DNA of 64,000 bases from Pseudoips prasinana. Lineage: Eukaryota > Arthropoda > Insecta > Lepidoptera > Nolidae. Positions 36,968 through 48,386 of this stretch are shown in pieces (position 1 is the first letter of the stretch; every line of letters starts with the position of its first letter). The stretch is taken from the NCBI GenBank assembly GCA_951640165.1, contig OX621260.1, positions 14,526,001 through 14,590,000 of the forward strand, written 5' to 3'. The notes under the pieces are model-generated. The model was not told the DNA's origin, searched no databases, and saw nothing but the letters and a program-made list of their open reading frames with translations. The position numbers and the translations under genes were made by a program.

Positions 36968-37229
36968 AGGGTGGATAAGTAGATGATCTCAGCTTTTAGC
37001 ACACCGTAACTCGGATATATTCTGTGTCAGCGTTGCTTATTGCGTTTTGTGCCAAGAAAGAAGGTTGGTTTCAAGGAAATGTAGTGTATTTTGCACTCAT
37101 CCGGATGTTGTATCAAAGCTTTAAAGTAGCTTAAAAGATAGTGTTGTATGTTCGCGAAGCTGCACTAAAGAAAGAAAGAAAATGTATCTATTTATTACAC
37201 GGATATAATTGTAAACAGTATAGATTTTA
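36968..37229. other. No recognised feature
   Basis: Flank of the tandem array. It contains a short AAAGAAAGAAAGAAA run near 37164. Confidence 0.4.
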
Positions 37230-37590
37230 TTTAGTTAATTAGGAGACAATAATTTATGAGGCCTTGTGTCTGTGTTCAAGCCGCCCAGTAGGCCTCTGAC
37301 ATGGCTTAACGATTGTTGTCTACTAAAATCGGGACCAACAGCGTGACGTGCCCCCTGAATCACGGAGACGCTCATAATTAAACTACCTTGCTGGACACTC
37401 ATCTTTTGTATGACCGCGAGCATAGTTGCTTAACCTCACCGATCACTTACGGACCGGTAAGAGCAGTGTTCTAAGTTCTATGAACACTTGGATACTATAC
37501 ACTGATTAGTCAGTGTATGTCAGAGGCCTACTGGGCGGCTTGAAGTACTCTGATACTAGGGTAACCACTGCCCATACGATAAGTAAGTTA
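37230..37590. repeat. Two family A copies in opposite orientation
   Basis: 37260-37470 runs forward (GTTCAAGCCGCCCAGTAGGC, CTCTGACATGGCTTAACG, ACGGACCGGTAAGAGCAG). 37500-37590 runs in reverse (GTATGTCAGAGGCCTACTGG, GGGCGGCTTGAAG, GGGTAACCACTGCCCATACG). Neither encodes a recognised protein. Confidence 0.6.
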
Positions 37591-37682
37591 CCTTCATCAA
37601 ACTTTGTAATATTTGTATCTGACATCTTGTCTGTAGTCACCAGATATTTACTTAGCTTCTGATAAAATCCAATATCATCATC

Positions 37683-38045
37683 ATCATATCAGCCGAAAGA
37701 CGTCCACTGCTGGACAAAGGCCTCCCCCAACGATCTCCACAATTGCCGGCCTTGTGCTATTCGCATCCAGCAGTTTCCAGCAACCCGCACAAGATCATCG
37801 GTCCATCTTGTAGGGGGCCTGCCCACGCTGCGTCTTCCGGTTCGTTGTCGCCACTCGAGAACCTTTCTGCCCCAACGGCCGTCGGCTCTACGAGCTATGT
37901 GCCATGCCCACTGCCACTTCAGCTTGGCAATTCTTTGGGCTATGTCGGTGACTTTGATTCGCCTGCGGATTTCGATATTTCTGATTCGATCCCGCAGGGA
38001 AACTCCGAGCATAGCCCTCTCCATTGCTCTTTGGGTGACCTTGAA
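37683..38045 (-). pseudogene. RTE-type LINE C-terminal fragment (RTE-2)
   Basis: A 111-codon frame on the minus strand starts MERAMLGVSLRDRIRN and continues with AKLKWQWAWHIARRADGRWG, a GRRSVGRPPTRWTDDLVRVA motif and the end LGEAFVQQWTSFG before a stop and a GAT-rich tail. This is the usual C-terminus of lepidopteran RTE endonuclease-reverse transcriptases. The catalytic domains are absent. Shorter copies lie at 2195, 11445, 38523, 47830, 59520 and 60425. Confidence 0.85.
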
Positions 38046-38425
38046 AATCCAATAACTTTATTTAAATAAAATACCCGAGGTACCCAAGAAACCCTTGAAT
38101 AGATTGATAGGGCCGATATTGGTTTACCAATCTCTTTCTCATAAATTATTGTTTCAAAATGACGTGCACGCCGAATTGTATTAATGTATTTAAAAGCAAT
38201 GCCAGCTTCACATTATACGAAATTCAAAAGAATATTCTATTTTTATTTAATGTATGCAATATTGGAGTACCTACCCTTTGCCATTTAACTTTTACGACGC
38301 CATTTGAAACGGCTGTAACTATTTAGGTACTAGTTCTATTTTTATACACGAACCCGTTGTAGATGAAATATGCAGGCTTTCCCTGGGTCAGGAATAAGGG
38401 GTCATTCACTTTACGGCTAGTTTGG
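38046..38425. other. No recognised feature
   Basis: AT-rich interval between RTE fragments. Confidence 0.4.
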
Positions 38426-38800
38426 GAAATATACATACATAGACTCACGCCTGATTCCCAGAGGAGTAGTTTTCGAACGGATTTCCATTCGTCATGACTT
38501 TTGCATATCTTTTTTGCCTCGTTTCATCATATCAGCCGAAAGACATCAACTGCTGGACAAAGGCCTCCCCCAAGGATCTCCACATTGGCCGTCAGTTTTA
38601 CGAGCTATGTGCCCTGCCCACTGCCACTTCAGTTTGTCTATTCTTTGGGCTACATTGGCTACTTTAGTTCACCTGCGGATATCGACGTTTCTTCTTATTC
38701 AATTGCGTAGGGATACTCCGAGCTCTTTGGGTGACCTTGAGCCTACTAATGAGACCTCTAGTAAGCGAGCACGTCTCTGTTCCATAAGTCATCACTGGCA
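38426..38800 (-). pseudogene. RTE-1 tail fused to an RTE-2 fragment
   Basis: 38426-38522 matches the 3' end of RTE-1 (CATACATAGACTCACGCCTG, CGGATTTCCATTCGTCATGA, TCTTTTTTGCCTCG). At 38523 it switches to the RTE-2 3' end (CATCATATCAGCCGAAAGAC, CTCCCCCAAGGATCTCCAC), which continues to about 38800 with internal deletions. Both are minus-strand and non-functional. Confidence 0.65.
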
Positions 38801-39084
38801 ACACACACTGGTTTCGACTTACGACACTGCGGTATTCGGAACGAGAAAATATTGCGTAGCTTCCCAAACGCTACCAAGTCGTGTTGGATTCTACGATTGA
38901 CCTCTTTCTCGAAGTAGTAGCTTTCTGCACTCCTTTACGTATAAACTGTAACTGTTCCAATTTTCGTAAAAAGTGGTTTCCTCTAATATTATTTAATCCA
39001 TCCTAGAGCGCATTGTTAGTTGTAATCACCGATGAGTAAGTGGTCGACGAATTATAGCACCTAGGCGCGCGTTGTATCTATAGA
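38801..39084. other. No recognised feature
   Basis: No supported structure. Confidence 0.4.
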
Positions 39085-39478
39085 TGAGTGACCGTCAAGT
39101 TAGTTTAATTTCTCACCGTCTTTGAGAGCACTTTAAGCTTTCGGCCCCGTTAGTTGTGTATAAGCAACCTATAACCATCATCACTCCATCTCATCCCGTG
39201 AGGGGCGTAGAAATCGACCGAGGGAATACCTACCAGAGAACGGGCAACAGCGTTTTTCTGTGAACAATGACCATCAAACTGCGATCGCCAACTCGCCTGC
39301 CAAGCGTGGTGATTATGGCATATCGTCCCCATTCTTTGGGGAGGCTTTTGTTCAGCAGTGGACGTAGTTTGGCTGACTTGATGATGATGAACCGTCCTAA
39401 GCCATGCCAGGAGTCTACTCGTTGGCTTGAACAACTCTGAAGACCAGGTCAATCACTGCTCATACGACAAAGCAAAAA
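39085..39478. repeat. Family A copy interrupted by a LINE-tail repeat
   Basis: 39085-39150 and 39395-39478 (CCTAAGCCATGCCAGGAGTC, TGAACAACTCTGA, CAATCACTGCTCATACGA) are parts of a reverse family A copy. In between lies a block with CATCTCATCCCGTGAGGGGC and TTTGGGGAGGCTTTTGTTCA ending in GATGATGATGA, an RTE-like LINE tail on the plus strand. Confidence 0.55.
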
Positions 39479-40520
39479 AGAAAAGAAATAGTATTAACAT
39501 AAATGTAGCAAAGATTTCCCCTTAAGTATCATACAATATTTATATGAAAAATACGTGCATACTAACAATTCCATTTTTATTTTTCTCGTTTACATTTTAC
39601 TTTTCTGAACTATGTTCTGGGCTATAAATTATTTCCATTTCTATGAGATTTCAAAGCATACATTTTAGTTTCATATTTTATGAGTTTACGGTGTAGAGTG
39701 TATCGTTCAACGTTGTCATCTACTAAATCCAGTGTTGTTTGGCTCTGTCGTTGTCCACAGACTTCGCTCTCGACATAATAACATGTTTGAAGCTGGAATA
39801 TTCTGAATTGTTGCATGTTTTATTACAAAATCTCCAACTGCGGAGAGAATGTGACTTAAGTATTCACAAAAGGGGTATCTTAGTGTTGCAAGATCAAATT
39901 TATGATTATTAGTAGAAATATTTTTGTTATTATATATTATTTTGGTAAAATATCTGGAACTAGGGTGTTGAATTAAAAGTTTTATATTTAAAAATATACA
40001 AAAATAATGTTTGTCAGGTCGGCTTCCACCCATGGCGGCCAGTCTCAATAAGGGACGCAAGTTATCTGCGAGGGAAATATTATAGGGCATAAGTGCACTT
40101 TAGGTCTAGTGTTAGATTGCGCTCCTTAAATTTCCTCACCTATTATGTTGCACCTTGTATAGAGGTAATATCTCTATATATATAAATTTTCTTCTGGCAA
40201 TATCTTTTTTTATACATTGAAAAAAGACAACTCCTGTTTAGATAATTTACAACTTCGCAAATGGACTGACACAATCTAGCCTTAAGTTCTAATCTGTGAA
40301 AGGAAAATAAACGTATTTATTATTATATTAAAAAAAATATTGTTTTGGTAATTATTGTGGTCCTTGGGTGCAAACTCGTCAGAGCTCATCAGGGTAGGGG
40401 AAAGAGTCACATCGCTTTAGTGATGCTCTGTATGTTACAGGCATCTATGGCTAGGGTAATTATTAATTGTTTTTGCCACTGGACAGGCTAAGATCATAAA
40501 CCATACCGCCTCGTCTTCAG
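39479..40520. other. Mostly unrecognised, with an unidentified broken ORF on the minus strand
   Basis: A 124-codon minus-strand frame at 39716-40090 (MPYNISLADNLRPLLRLAAM...) overlaps a second frame at 39622-39816 that ends in KYETKMYALKSHRNG. The two could be one frameshifted coding remnant. I do not recognise any family motif. Codon use is not distinctive, so this may also be chance. The rest is AT-rich. Confidence 0.25.
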
Positions 40521-40830
40521 TTGAAATATTTTATGTTTTTCGTCATTTAGTCAAAGTCCAGTCAAGTCCGTCACAGTCAAGTCATAGTCCTACCCCAGTA
40601 AAGCAGTGGAGACTTTACTAGAGGCTTCTATGGAATTTGGTTTCAACACGGAAAATCACAATTCACGGCAATATCGCACTTTCCTCCACTTGTCTACGTT
40701 GTCGAAGATGTTATGTCAAAAAATCCACCATATTAACACATAAAAACTCGAATTTACACCAGTTTTTGAAAATGAAACAGCCTCTATGCGTCTCTTTCCG
40801 CGTTGGCGCCAAAACTGCTCAAATTTATTA
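40521..40830 (+). repeat. Family E copy
   Basis: Carries GTCAAAGTCCAGTCAAGTCC, GTCACAGTCAAGTCA, CCCCAGTAAAGCAGTGGAGA, TTACTAGAGGCTT, TATCGCACTTTCCTCCACTT, GTTGTCGAAGATGTTATGT and the end CTTTCCGCGTTGGCGCCAAA. The parent element is unknown; neither an open frame nor terminal inverted repeats are evident. Confidence 0.65.
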
Positions 40831-40913
40831 GTATTAAAATTCAAAATGCTTCCGATAAGCGACCAGTAATGCCAAGGTAAAAGGTTTTCAAGAGATCTGT
40901 TGAATTTCAATAT

Positions 40914-40960
40914 TAATAATTTTGATGTTCGAATGTGGTATTGGAACATCAAAATTATTA
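40914..40960. repeat. Perfect 17-bp palindrome, 13-base loop
   Basis: TAATAATTTTGATGTTC at 40914-40930 and its exact reverse complement at 40944-40960. Confidence 0.85.
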
Positions 40961-41299
40961 TTATATATACAATAGGTCTTCTGAAAACTGGTACCTAATC
41001 TTTAATCTTGGCAATACTGTTCGCTTATTGCAAGCAGTTGCTCGTCGCACCGTAATTAACAAGCGTATAATACGCTGTCACGGAATGCTAATCTTAGAAC
41101 AAAAGATCCCCACTTGCGGTAGAAATAGATTTCGTTGGAGGATACCACATGTCGCTCGCTTAAAAAAAAAAAGATGTAACTCAAAAACTACAACTTGTGG
41201 GAATCGGCGATTAAAGTTTTCAACTTATTCCGACTTGTCTTTGATTCAAAGTTTTAGACCACTTACTAGATGTTTCGATAATTTAACTACTGATTTTGA

Positions 41300-42262
41300 T
41301 TGACAAAACTATGGCCTTTTAATATAAATGGTTACTTTTATACTAATTATCTATTATACCTTAAAAACAATGAAGCAAAAAAAAAGTTTTGAGTTAAATC
41401 AGTTTATGCCAAAAAATTCTACTTAGTAGATGAAATAAACATGCAACAATTCTAATTAATTCTCTTTTATATAATTTAGCAAGAGCATATTAAAATGTGT
41501 TCCAAAATACTTCGTTTTATTATTAATCAAAATATGATAATATTGGCTTATGTATTATTGCATCATTTTGCAATAAAAAAAATACAAAAAATAATTATAT
41601 TTTTTAAAATGAAACAAAATTTGCACTGAATAATCAACCATAATTATATTTATTATTAATTAACATGCCGCCACACATGTTCATGATTCCCTTTTGGAAC
41701 CTAGATTATAGGCAATCTAGTACAAATATTCTCAATTTTTAAATAGAAATAGTTAAAGATATTATCTAATTTAAAAAAAACAATACCAAATAATCACTAC
41801 CTCAGTTTTACACAATATTTCAACAAAACAATAGCTCACAGTTAAACACTTTATAATCATTAAATAATAGTCAAATTATTAGCAAGTCAGTCTTGGATTA
41901 TGCATAATTATCACTAGTTGAGATTCAAATGTAATATAATTAAGTAATTATTTCAAAGTAAACTTAGCTTAAAAAACAATCAGTACTCCCAAAAGTTTTA
42001 AACTTAATATTTAGTTTTAACTAAGTTCTAACATAATAATAATAACATAAAAAATTAAACTTTATATCAAAAATTAACAGTATCATAGAATAATTCTTTA
42101 AAACAGTTTAAAAGTTTCACTCACAATCTAACCTTATTAAAAAAAATAAACATACTTTGGCAGAAAGGAACTTAATTTGTGGCAATACACATAATTGTGT
42201 GTAATATTATTACACTTTCTAAAAAAACAGTATTTATCATTCTTAAATAAGTAGCATCAATA
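41300..42262. other. 3' non-coding part of the putative DNA transposon
   Basis: Very AT-rich and without an ORF. It lies between the left inverted repeat and the stop codon of the transposase-like gene. An A-run at 41381-41390 and several TTTATT (minus-strand AATAAA) sequences could serve polyadenylation. Confidence 0.5.
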
Positions 42263-45118
42263 TTAAACAATGGAATTATAAAAACTTGCATAAAAGGAGG
42301 GAATCAATTTCTTTGTTAGTAGTTCTTTTAGATCTTTTTTCTTATTTTCACTTAGCTGTTGTCTTTGGCTATATGCTTTATCTAGAGTAATCGCAGTTAT
42401 TGGGTCCATTTTTTTTCTTTTGTTTCTTATATCAACTTGTTTAAAATTAGTATCACTGTAGGAAGTTTTATAATAAAAATTAAATGGTTCTGATTTCACC
42501 ATCTGCAAAACCTTTACATCATTCCAATTTACAGTATTCCCATCTATGTCTACACTAAAGTTGTAACCCCACTGCTCTTGAAGAGACTTTAAGTTGATAA
42601 AAGACTCAAAGGTCATTTCATGAACATTAATTGCAGGTTTACGATTTTTTGCATTTTTAATAAGGGTAACATACTGGTCTGGACTATAAATTGGACCTGC
42701 TTTTAAGTTTTTCTTTACCTCTCTGTCTATTAGGCTGTGCACACTGTCTGCTTCATTCTGTTTATGTCCCCTTATCATAAATTTATGTGTTATACTGGAA
42801 ATATTTAGATTAGTTACTGCATACAAATATAATGTGGCGATATATTTATTTTTATTCTGCCCACAGCAGTTGTCTGAGTAAAATATAATTTGTTTCGGTT
42901 CTTCGTCTTTTGCACACAAATTTTGTAAATATTCCCAAATGCAAGAGCCAATTTCGTTAGCACCTCGTTTAGCATCTACTTCAGTCCAAAAGAAACAGTA
43001 AACATTGTCATATGCTTTTTTATCTCCATTTAGTAGCTCTGTCATAGTCAAATTATAGCTATTTAGTTTCGACTTATAATAAAAAGCCGAAGTATCACCC
43101 CTCGGACACTGTAAAACAGCTTCTAAGTCATAGATAACTACTCTAGAGTCTTTGGTTATATTTTGACGATCGGCAAATTTTTCAGCACGACTCAAGGTTT
43201 TCTCCTGCATATGCTTACAATATTTATCTTCCAAAACTTGTTTCTGTTCAACATTTGAATTGTGGTATGATGTGCATAGATCACACTGATCTTTCTTTGG
43301 TTGGTAAAATCCTAAATTAAATTCATTGTTAAAAATTTTGTAATATGCCATATAATTACCTACTTCCCTGTTAGTATTTCTTTGCTGTGCAGCAAAATCA
43401 TTGTACAAATCCTTAATAGTCTTATCACCGCCAATGTACTGCTTTGACGTCGAAGCTCGAACATAATGAGATTCTAGTTTTGGAATCGTATTGATATGTT
43501 TTCGAATGTCATCTAGTAACTGTGGGTTAAGTTTGTTGTGATCATTATGTCTCCCTCTTAGGTCATCAAGCATAAAACCATCGTTCATTCTAGATTGCAC
43601 CGTGTAAATCATTCTTTCAGATATAGACAGTGTATTCTTTAAAAAAGTCTTACATACTCTTATTTTATTATCATTTAAAATAAAATAAAAAGCTTTGTTT
43701 GGACGTCTGGGATTTTGGGAATTACTGTATTTATATTTGGGGGTAACATCTTCCATACACGTTCGTAAATAGGCCCTCTGTGCAACTAAGTTCCCTAGGT
43801 CCCAAAAGGAGCTAAATAAGTGGTATCTCCCCTCATCATCGATCTTATCTTTACACTTTAATTTACAGTTTTCGTTACATGTGTCTTTTATAAATCGAGC
43901 CGGAACAGTTTTACGTCTTTTTGACATCGAGACATACGATTCGCCTTTATTACGGAGTTGCTTCGATCGCACTTGCTGCCACTTCTCAATTTTTCGTGAT
44001 CTCTTGCGTCCTCGACGACTACTATTTGTTTCGCTATTGGAGTCAGAGGAATCTGAAGTTGATCCTTCAAAGAGAAAGTTCTGTCTCCTAATGTGCTTTC
44101 TAGGTATTGAAATATAATCTATGGTAGGATCATCGTCGCTGAGATCAATGTCACTTTCATCTGAGTAAATAGGGGAAATATTATAATTAGGCACGCTGTT
44201 CTTATTTCGACGCGCTCTTTGCTGAATAACTTGTTGATCCTCACTAACTTTTGGAGCATCACTGGAGCTTGAAGAACTTGATGAAGATGAGGATGAACTA
44301 GAAGAAGTGGAACTAGACGATGAAGATGAGCTGAAGGATCGAGAACGTTGCGTATTATTGCCTGAGATCGGCAAAATTTGAGGGTCGTTATCAGCAGGCT
44401 CGCCATTGTTGTTTAGGTGTATACTATCATCATTTTCACTCACGGTTGGATCACTGCTATAATCAGGTACTAGGCTAACGATTTTTGTAACAGTAGGTGA
44501 ATCCTGTTTCAAATCAAATTTTGGCTTTTCAACTGTTATTGGCATCGGCTCAGAATCTGGAGATAGATTTTCCTGATTTTCAATATCTACATGATATTCT
44601 CTTCTGGTCTGAAATAAAAATGACAAAACTAATATCAATATTAGTTCAATTCATCATCAACAGGCAATTTTTAAATATAATTTAAGTTAACTAAATTGTT
44701 TACAATTTTCCTAGCGGCACCCTGAGGTAGGTAGGGTACTCCGCGCTGTATCAGTTTCCATAAGAATTTGGAGATAAAAGTAAACAGACTTTAATCTACC
44801 CCTGTACCAATTTAAATCTAAATCCGTTCAGTGGTTTTGCGGTGATTAAGTAACAAATTAATATTAGCAAGTAGGTATTATTATTAGTAAGATTATAGAT
44901 TACAAGTAACAATAAAGAGCAAAATTAATATCTTAAATGACAGCTAAAAACTTAATTTCTCTTATTTCGAACCCGTAAGTATTGGCTATGATAATTATAT
45001 AATTATTTACCTCATCGTGACTAATTATGTGCTCAAGTTCTTCATTACTAGATGGTTCTTGGTTATTTCCAGTTTGAACCAAACCTAGAATTCTACGGGA
45101 CCTCCAAGATGACGCCAT
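42263..45118 (-). CDS. Transposase-like protein, two exons (45011-45118 and 42263-44608)
   Basis: Exon 1 starts at the ATG at 45118 (MASSWRSRRILGLVQ) and ends before a GTAAAT donor (45010). Exon 2 begins after TTTATTTCAG (44609-44618). The 402-bp intron is in phase 0, and the joined protein has 817 residues. It has an acidic N-terminus, a Ser tract (about 127-153), basic segments (about 235-270) and a Cys cluster at 281, 285 and 289. A CDLC...C-x-H zinc-type cluster follows (479-503). The core has VVIYDLEAVLQCP (Asp531), IIFYSDNCCGQNKN (Asp616) and FMIRGHKQNEADSVHS (Glu656, Asp658). This looks like a DDE/RNase H fold, and similar proteins are common but uncharacterised in insects (DUF7869-like, from memory). 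Whether it is a transposase gene or a domesticated copy is inference. The frame is intact. Confidence 0.75.
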
Positions 45119-45974
45119 TGTTCTATAATAACCTAAAAAGTTAAAGACGAACAATGATTGTAAATTATAATTAGAAAATGGTATTTTCGAATAAACAGCG
45201 TTAACGTTAAACATTTCATACAATTTCCCATTCGCGTAAATAATAAAAAGAGGTAAATCAGAATCTTACTTTAGCTACTGTTTATGTTTTAATATAAAGC
45301 GATGGTTACTCAATTACTCCAATGAAAAAGACGTATTTTTTAAAATTAAACTGAAGTATTACGTTATAATTTTTCGAACATGCTACATTTTTAAAACAAA
45401 ACAGAATTAATACAAATCATCATCAAATTATTTTTCTAAAAAAACGAAGTATCTCAAAGATTATGCAGTTTATTATAAAATAATTGTAAACTTTCATAGT
45501 TACCTTTTAGTCAAAAACAGATTAATTTCGTGTTACACCACCATTACACCACAGAACAACACACCCACTCTCAGTCACTGCCGGTTCATCACTGAATCAC
45601 GCCATTTATTAGAATCGTCCTGTCCAATACTGTTTATTGAAAAGAGAAGACCGATCGCGTATCTCGCTCGATTTTGACGTATCGAGACGGCTGTTGAATT
45701 CTACCTAATCTTTACGCAATGAATATGCGTTTTATTGTAAAAGGTCAAAATTCGTAAATTTTGTGTTACATCTTTTTTTTTTAAACGAGCGATGTGTGTT
45801 GTCACTTCGCGCATACTTGTCTATTAGCATAAGATACAATGATACTATTTTTAAGGTTCGACACAGAATTAAGACCAAAATAATCTGCAATGTGCAGTAA
45901 AAAAATTTAACCAGATTTTGCTTATAAGTAAACATGCTACAAGCACAATGGGCCCTATTTTAAAAAATACAAAA

Positions 45975-46350
45975 TCCTAACTCTGCCTAGCTTATACATA
46001 TACGAAGTGGCCGTCTTTGTCAAACTAAACTTGAACTTATTTCAAAATGCTTCCGAATCCTCTCACCGACAGCAAAGAGATAAAGGACGTTTGCTATTGC
46101 GTAAAGCAAATACTACCTTAATGCACAATAGTGTATTCTGTATGGGCCCAAAAATTTTTGTAAATATTTTGGCAAGGGTTGCAAATCCAAGGATTTAACT
46201 TTGGATTGAACTTTAACTTGACCCTCCTAGATATCTAAAAAATTAAATGATGTCATCTGATATATGCAACCGAAATATAACGTTTCAATGGACATACATT
46301 AATTGATTATTAGTCTGTAAGTCTTCTGTAAAAATAAATAAATAAATATA
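45975..46350 (+). pseudogene. LINE C-terminal remnant, same family as 12147-13331
   Basis: Bases 45980-46160 encode LPSLYIYEVAVFVKLNLNLF-like sequence and LLLRKANTTLMHNSVFCMGP, matching LPCLYIYEIAVFVKLHLYLY and SKTTLMHKSVFYMGP in the other copy. After MGPKI the frame diverges. A (AAATA)n stretch near 46333 may be its tail. Confidence 0.75.
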
Positions 46351-46684
46351 TTCAGTCACATATTTGGCAAAGCTTTTTATAGGCGTAGCCGCCATTTTTC
46401 CATTCCGACTTATTCCTCTTTTTTGTGGCTAAACCTATTTATGTAGAAATTATGATCCTCCAGAAATTAATAAAATAGAACTTTTTTTTCAAGTGTTCAA
46501 GCATCAAGCATCGAGTGGGATAATCAAATGACCAGTTACTTTTTTATAAAGTGACGTTCTGCGTATGTTAGATTAAAGAATATTGATAAGAGGTTTAATA
46601 TATACTCTTCACGTAATCGAATAAATAACTGATTACTCGCGAAGTGAAAATAACATTGACTTTATATACAGTTCAGCATCACAC
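46351..46684. other. No recognised feature
   Basis: AT-rich interval without ORF or repeat that can be supported. Confidence 0.4.
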
Positions 46685-46860
46685 TAATATTATATAGGCG
46701 AAAGTTTGTGAGTGTGTATGTTTGTTACTTCTTCATATCTAAACGGCTGGAGTCTTTTTAATATAATTTGGTATGTAGTAAGCTGACACCCTGGATTAAC
46801 ACATAGACTATAATTTGTAAAGTTAACGCGGGTAAAACCGCAGGGTAGAATCTAGTTAAG
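46685..46860 (-). mobile_element. Helitron-like (Lep1-type) element
   Basis: In reverse it has the blocks of 9465-9640: CTAATATTATATAGGCGAAA, GTGAGTGTGTATGTTTGTTA, CGGCTGGAG, AGCTGACACCCTGGATTAAC, ACGCGGGTAAAACCGC. The first bases on the minus strand (CTAGCTGTGCC) are eroded. Confidence 0.5.
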
Positions 46861-47155
46861 AATAAGAGAAATGAGGCGATTACGTGAAATTGAGTAGGTA
46901 CTTAGTAAACATAATCAGATACAATTCTTTTTATTTTATGTTCTATTGCTGTCCCTACTAATGACCCGGAAGTTACATCTTCCTCACTTGGTCACGTTCG
47001 CGTCGTTTTTTGTTTTTGTGTATCATTTTGCCATCTAATGTAAATGTCCGTTGAACCGACCGTTACTTGAGACGAAGAAGAGGTACACTTTATTCCAAAA
47101 ATAAGTAAAACAAAACAATGGATACAAACGAGAAAACAACGAAAAAAAACGAAAG
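46861..47155. other. No recognised feature
   Basis: Unique-looking sequence, no ORF. Confidence 0.4.
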
Positions 47156-47200
47156 GCCGCCAATTGTATTAAAATAAGCTATTTTAATACAATTGGTGGC
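47156..47200. repeat. 21-bp palindrome, 3-base loop
   Basis: Arms 47156-47176 and 47180-47200 are complementary except for one wobble-type position. The loop is AGC. Confidence 0.85.
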
Positions 47201-47219
47201 ATTGCTTATAGCTATCTCT

Positions 47220-47715
47220 TAATGCTTGAGGTCATCAGAGAACCTAAAACTGAAAATGCCAAGTCATTCCACAGATTATTACGGCAAATCTTTTACAGTG
47301 CAGGCTGTGCGTTTGTGGAACGCATTGCCTTTAACAACAAGACAAGCTCAATCCATAGACATTTTTAAAAATCATGTTAAAAAAAATATTTATCTGCCTA
47401 GACTACTTAAGTTCTACCGCTGCCGCCTTTGGTTTCTTTTTTTCACGCATTCCTGCTTTTTTTTGACCTTTGTTAATTTTCTATGTATTTCCATTTTTAT
47501 TTTATTTTTTATTATGCATTAGTTTAAGTATACATTAAGTTGACCTATTGTTACACCTATCCACCCTGTTTTCCCTTTCCTTCGTCTATCCACTCCATAA
47601 TTGGTTGTCTGGAAGAAATCGCAGTAGCGATAAGACCGCCCTTTGTACCTAATTAATGTATGTTAATTTTAATTTTAAGTTATGGTGTACAATAAAAACT
47701 ATTTTACTTTACTTT
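47220..47715 (+). pseudogene. LINE C-terminal remnant with family D 3' UTR
   Basis: Translation gives FTVQAVRLWNALPLTTRQA and IDIFKNHVKKNIYLPRLLK, the reverse-transcriptase C-terminal 'LWNALP...FK-x-x-V-K' signature. The 3' UTR follows with GGTTGTCTGGAAGAAATCGC, AGCGATAAGACCGCCC, GTGTACAATAAAAAC and TTTACTTTACTTTTA. This copy shows that the orphan family D tails at 5715 and 11180 belong to a LINE of this type. Confidence 0.75.
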
Positions 47716-48386
47716 TATCTCTTCCAGGCAACCGTTATGCGTTGAGTATTGTATGTACAAGCGATAGTAGACAAGCTAAAGATAAGCTTATTATGTTCTT
47801 AATATCTGAATTATAATATATGGTCTACATCATATCAGCCCAAAGACGTCCACTGCTGGACAACCTACCTCCCCCAAGGGTCCGCGATTGGGCAAATGGT
47901 TTGGTGGAATTGGTTTTTTTTTCAGCTTCTGCTGGTATTACTTAACGATTACGGGCAAGCGGCAGGTAAATGACAACAAGTTACCTAGTCATTATTGTCA
48001 TTGTCTAGTTGGATGAATTTTCTTGCAATTATTATTGTTCTTTTTATTACTAAGACTACTTTATAAAGGACAGTCGACTAGCTAACGCAGAGCACATTCT
48101 ATCCGTAATATCAGGCTTAAGAAGTGGATCAATAAAAATCTTTAAATAAATTTTACTTTAGACGAAATAAATTACATAGCGTGCGGTACTGCGGTAGTAC
48201 TCGGTAAAAATACGTTAGTGTATCAATGAGTTTTGCAACCGACGACTCTTTAACTATTATGTATGTCTATTTGGACAATCATGACCTATAAAACTGGGAT
48301 ATGTAGCTGAATACTAATTCGGCCGCTTTCTATAATTCCAAGTGTTACTAAATCGAACGCAATTCTAATTTTTATTGGCATGCATG
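47716..48386. other. Mostly unrecognised; RTE-2 tail at 47830-47890
   Basis: CATCATATCAGCCCAAAGAC, GTCCACTGCTGGACAAC and CTCCCCCAAGGG mark a short minus-strand RTE-2 tail. The rest is AT-rich flank of the LTR element that begins at 48387. Confidence 0.5.

Larger units (their letters stand above)
41144..45798 (-). mobile_element. Putative autonomous DNA transposon of unassigned superfamily
   Basis: The segment 41144-41191 (CGCTCGCTTAA, then A-run, GATGTAAC, T/A-CAAAA) is the inverted counterpart of 45754-45798 (TTTTGTGTTACATC, T-run, TTAAACGAGCG). About 40 bases match with few differences. Between them, 4.6 kb apart, lies one spliced gene for a DDE-like protein. TTAA occurs at the same place in both arms (41160-41163 and 45781-45784) and could be a target duplication. 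However, the inverted similarity continues outside TTAA, so the true ends are not settled. The layout fits a cut-and-paste element. Confidence 0.6.

Noticed and set aside
40935..41303. 122-codon plus-strand frame
   Set aside because: It crosses the palindrome, the left inverted repeat and an A-run of the putative transposon. No motif.
44933..45223. 96-codon frame as a separate gene
   Set aside because: Only the part from 45118 to 45011 is used. A consensus donor follows, and the segment is exon 1 of the transposase-like gene.
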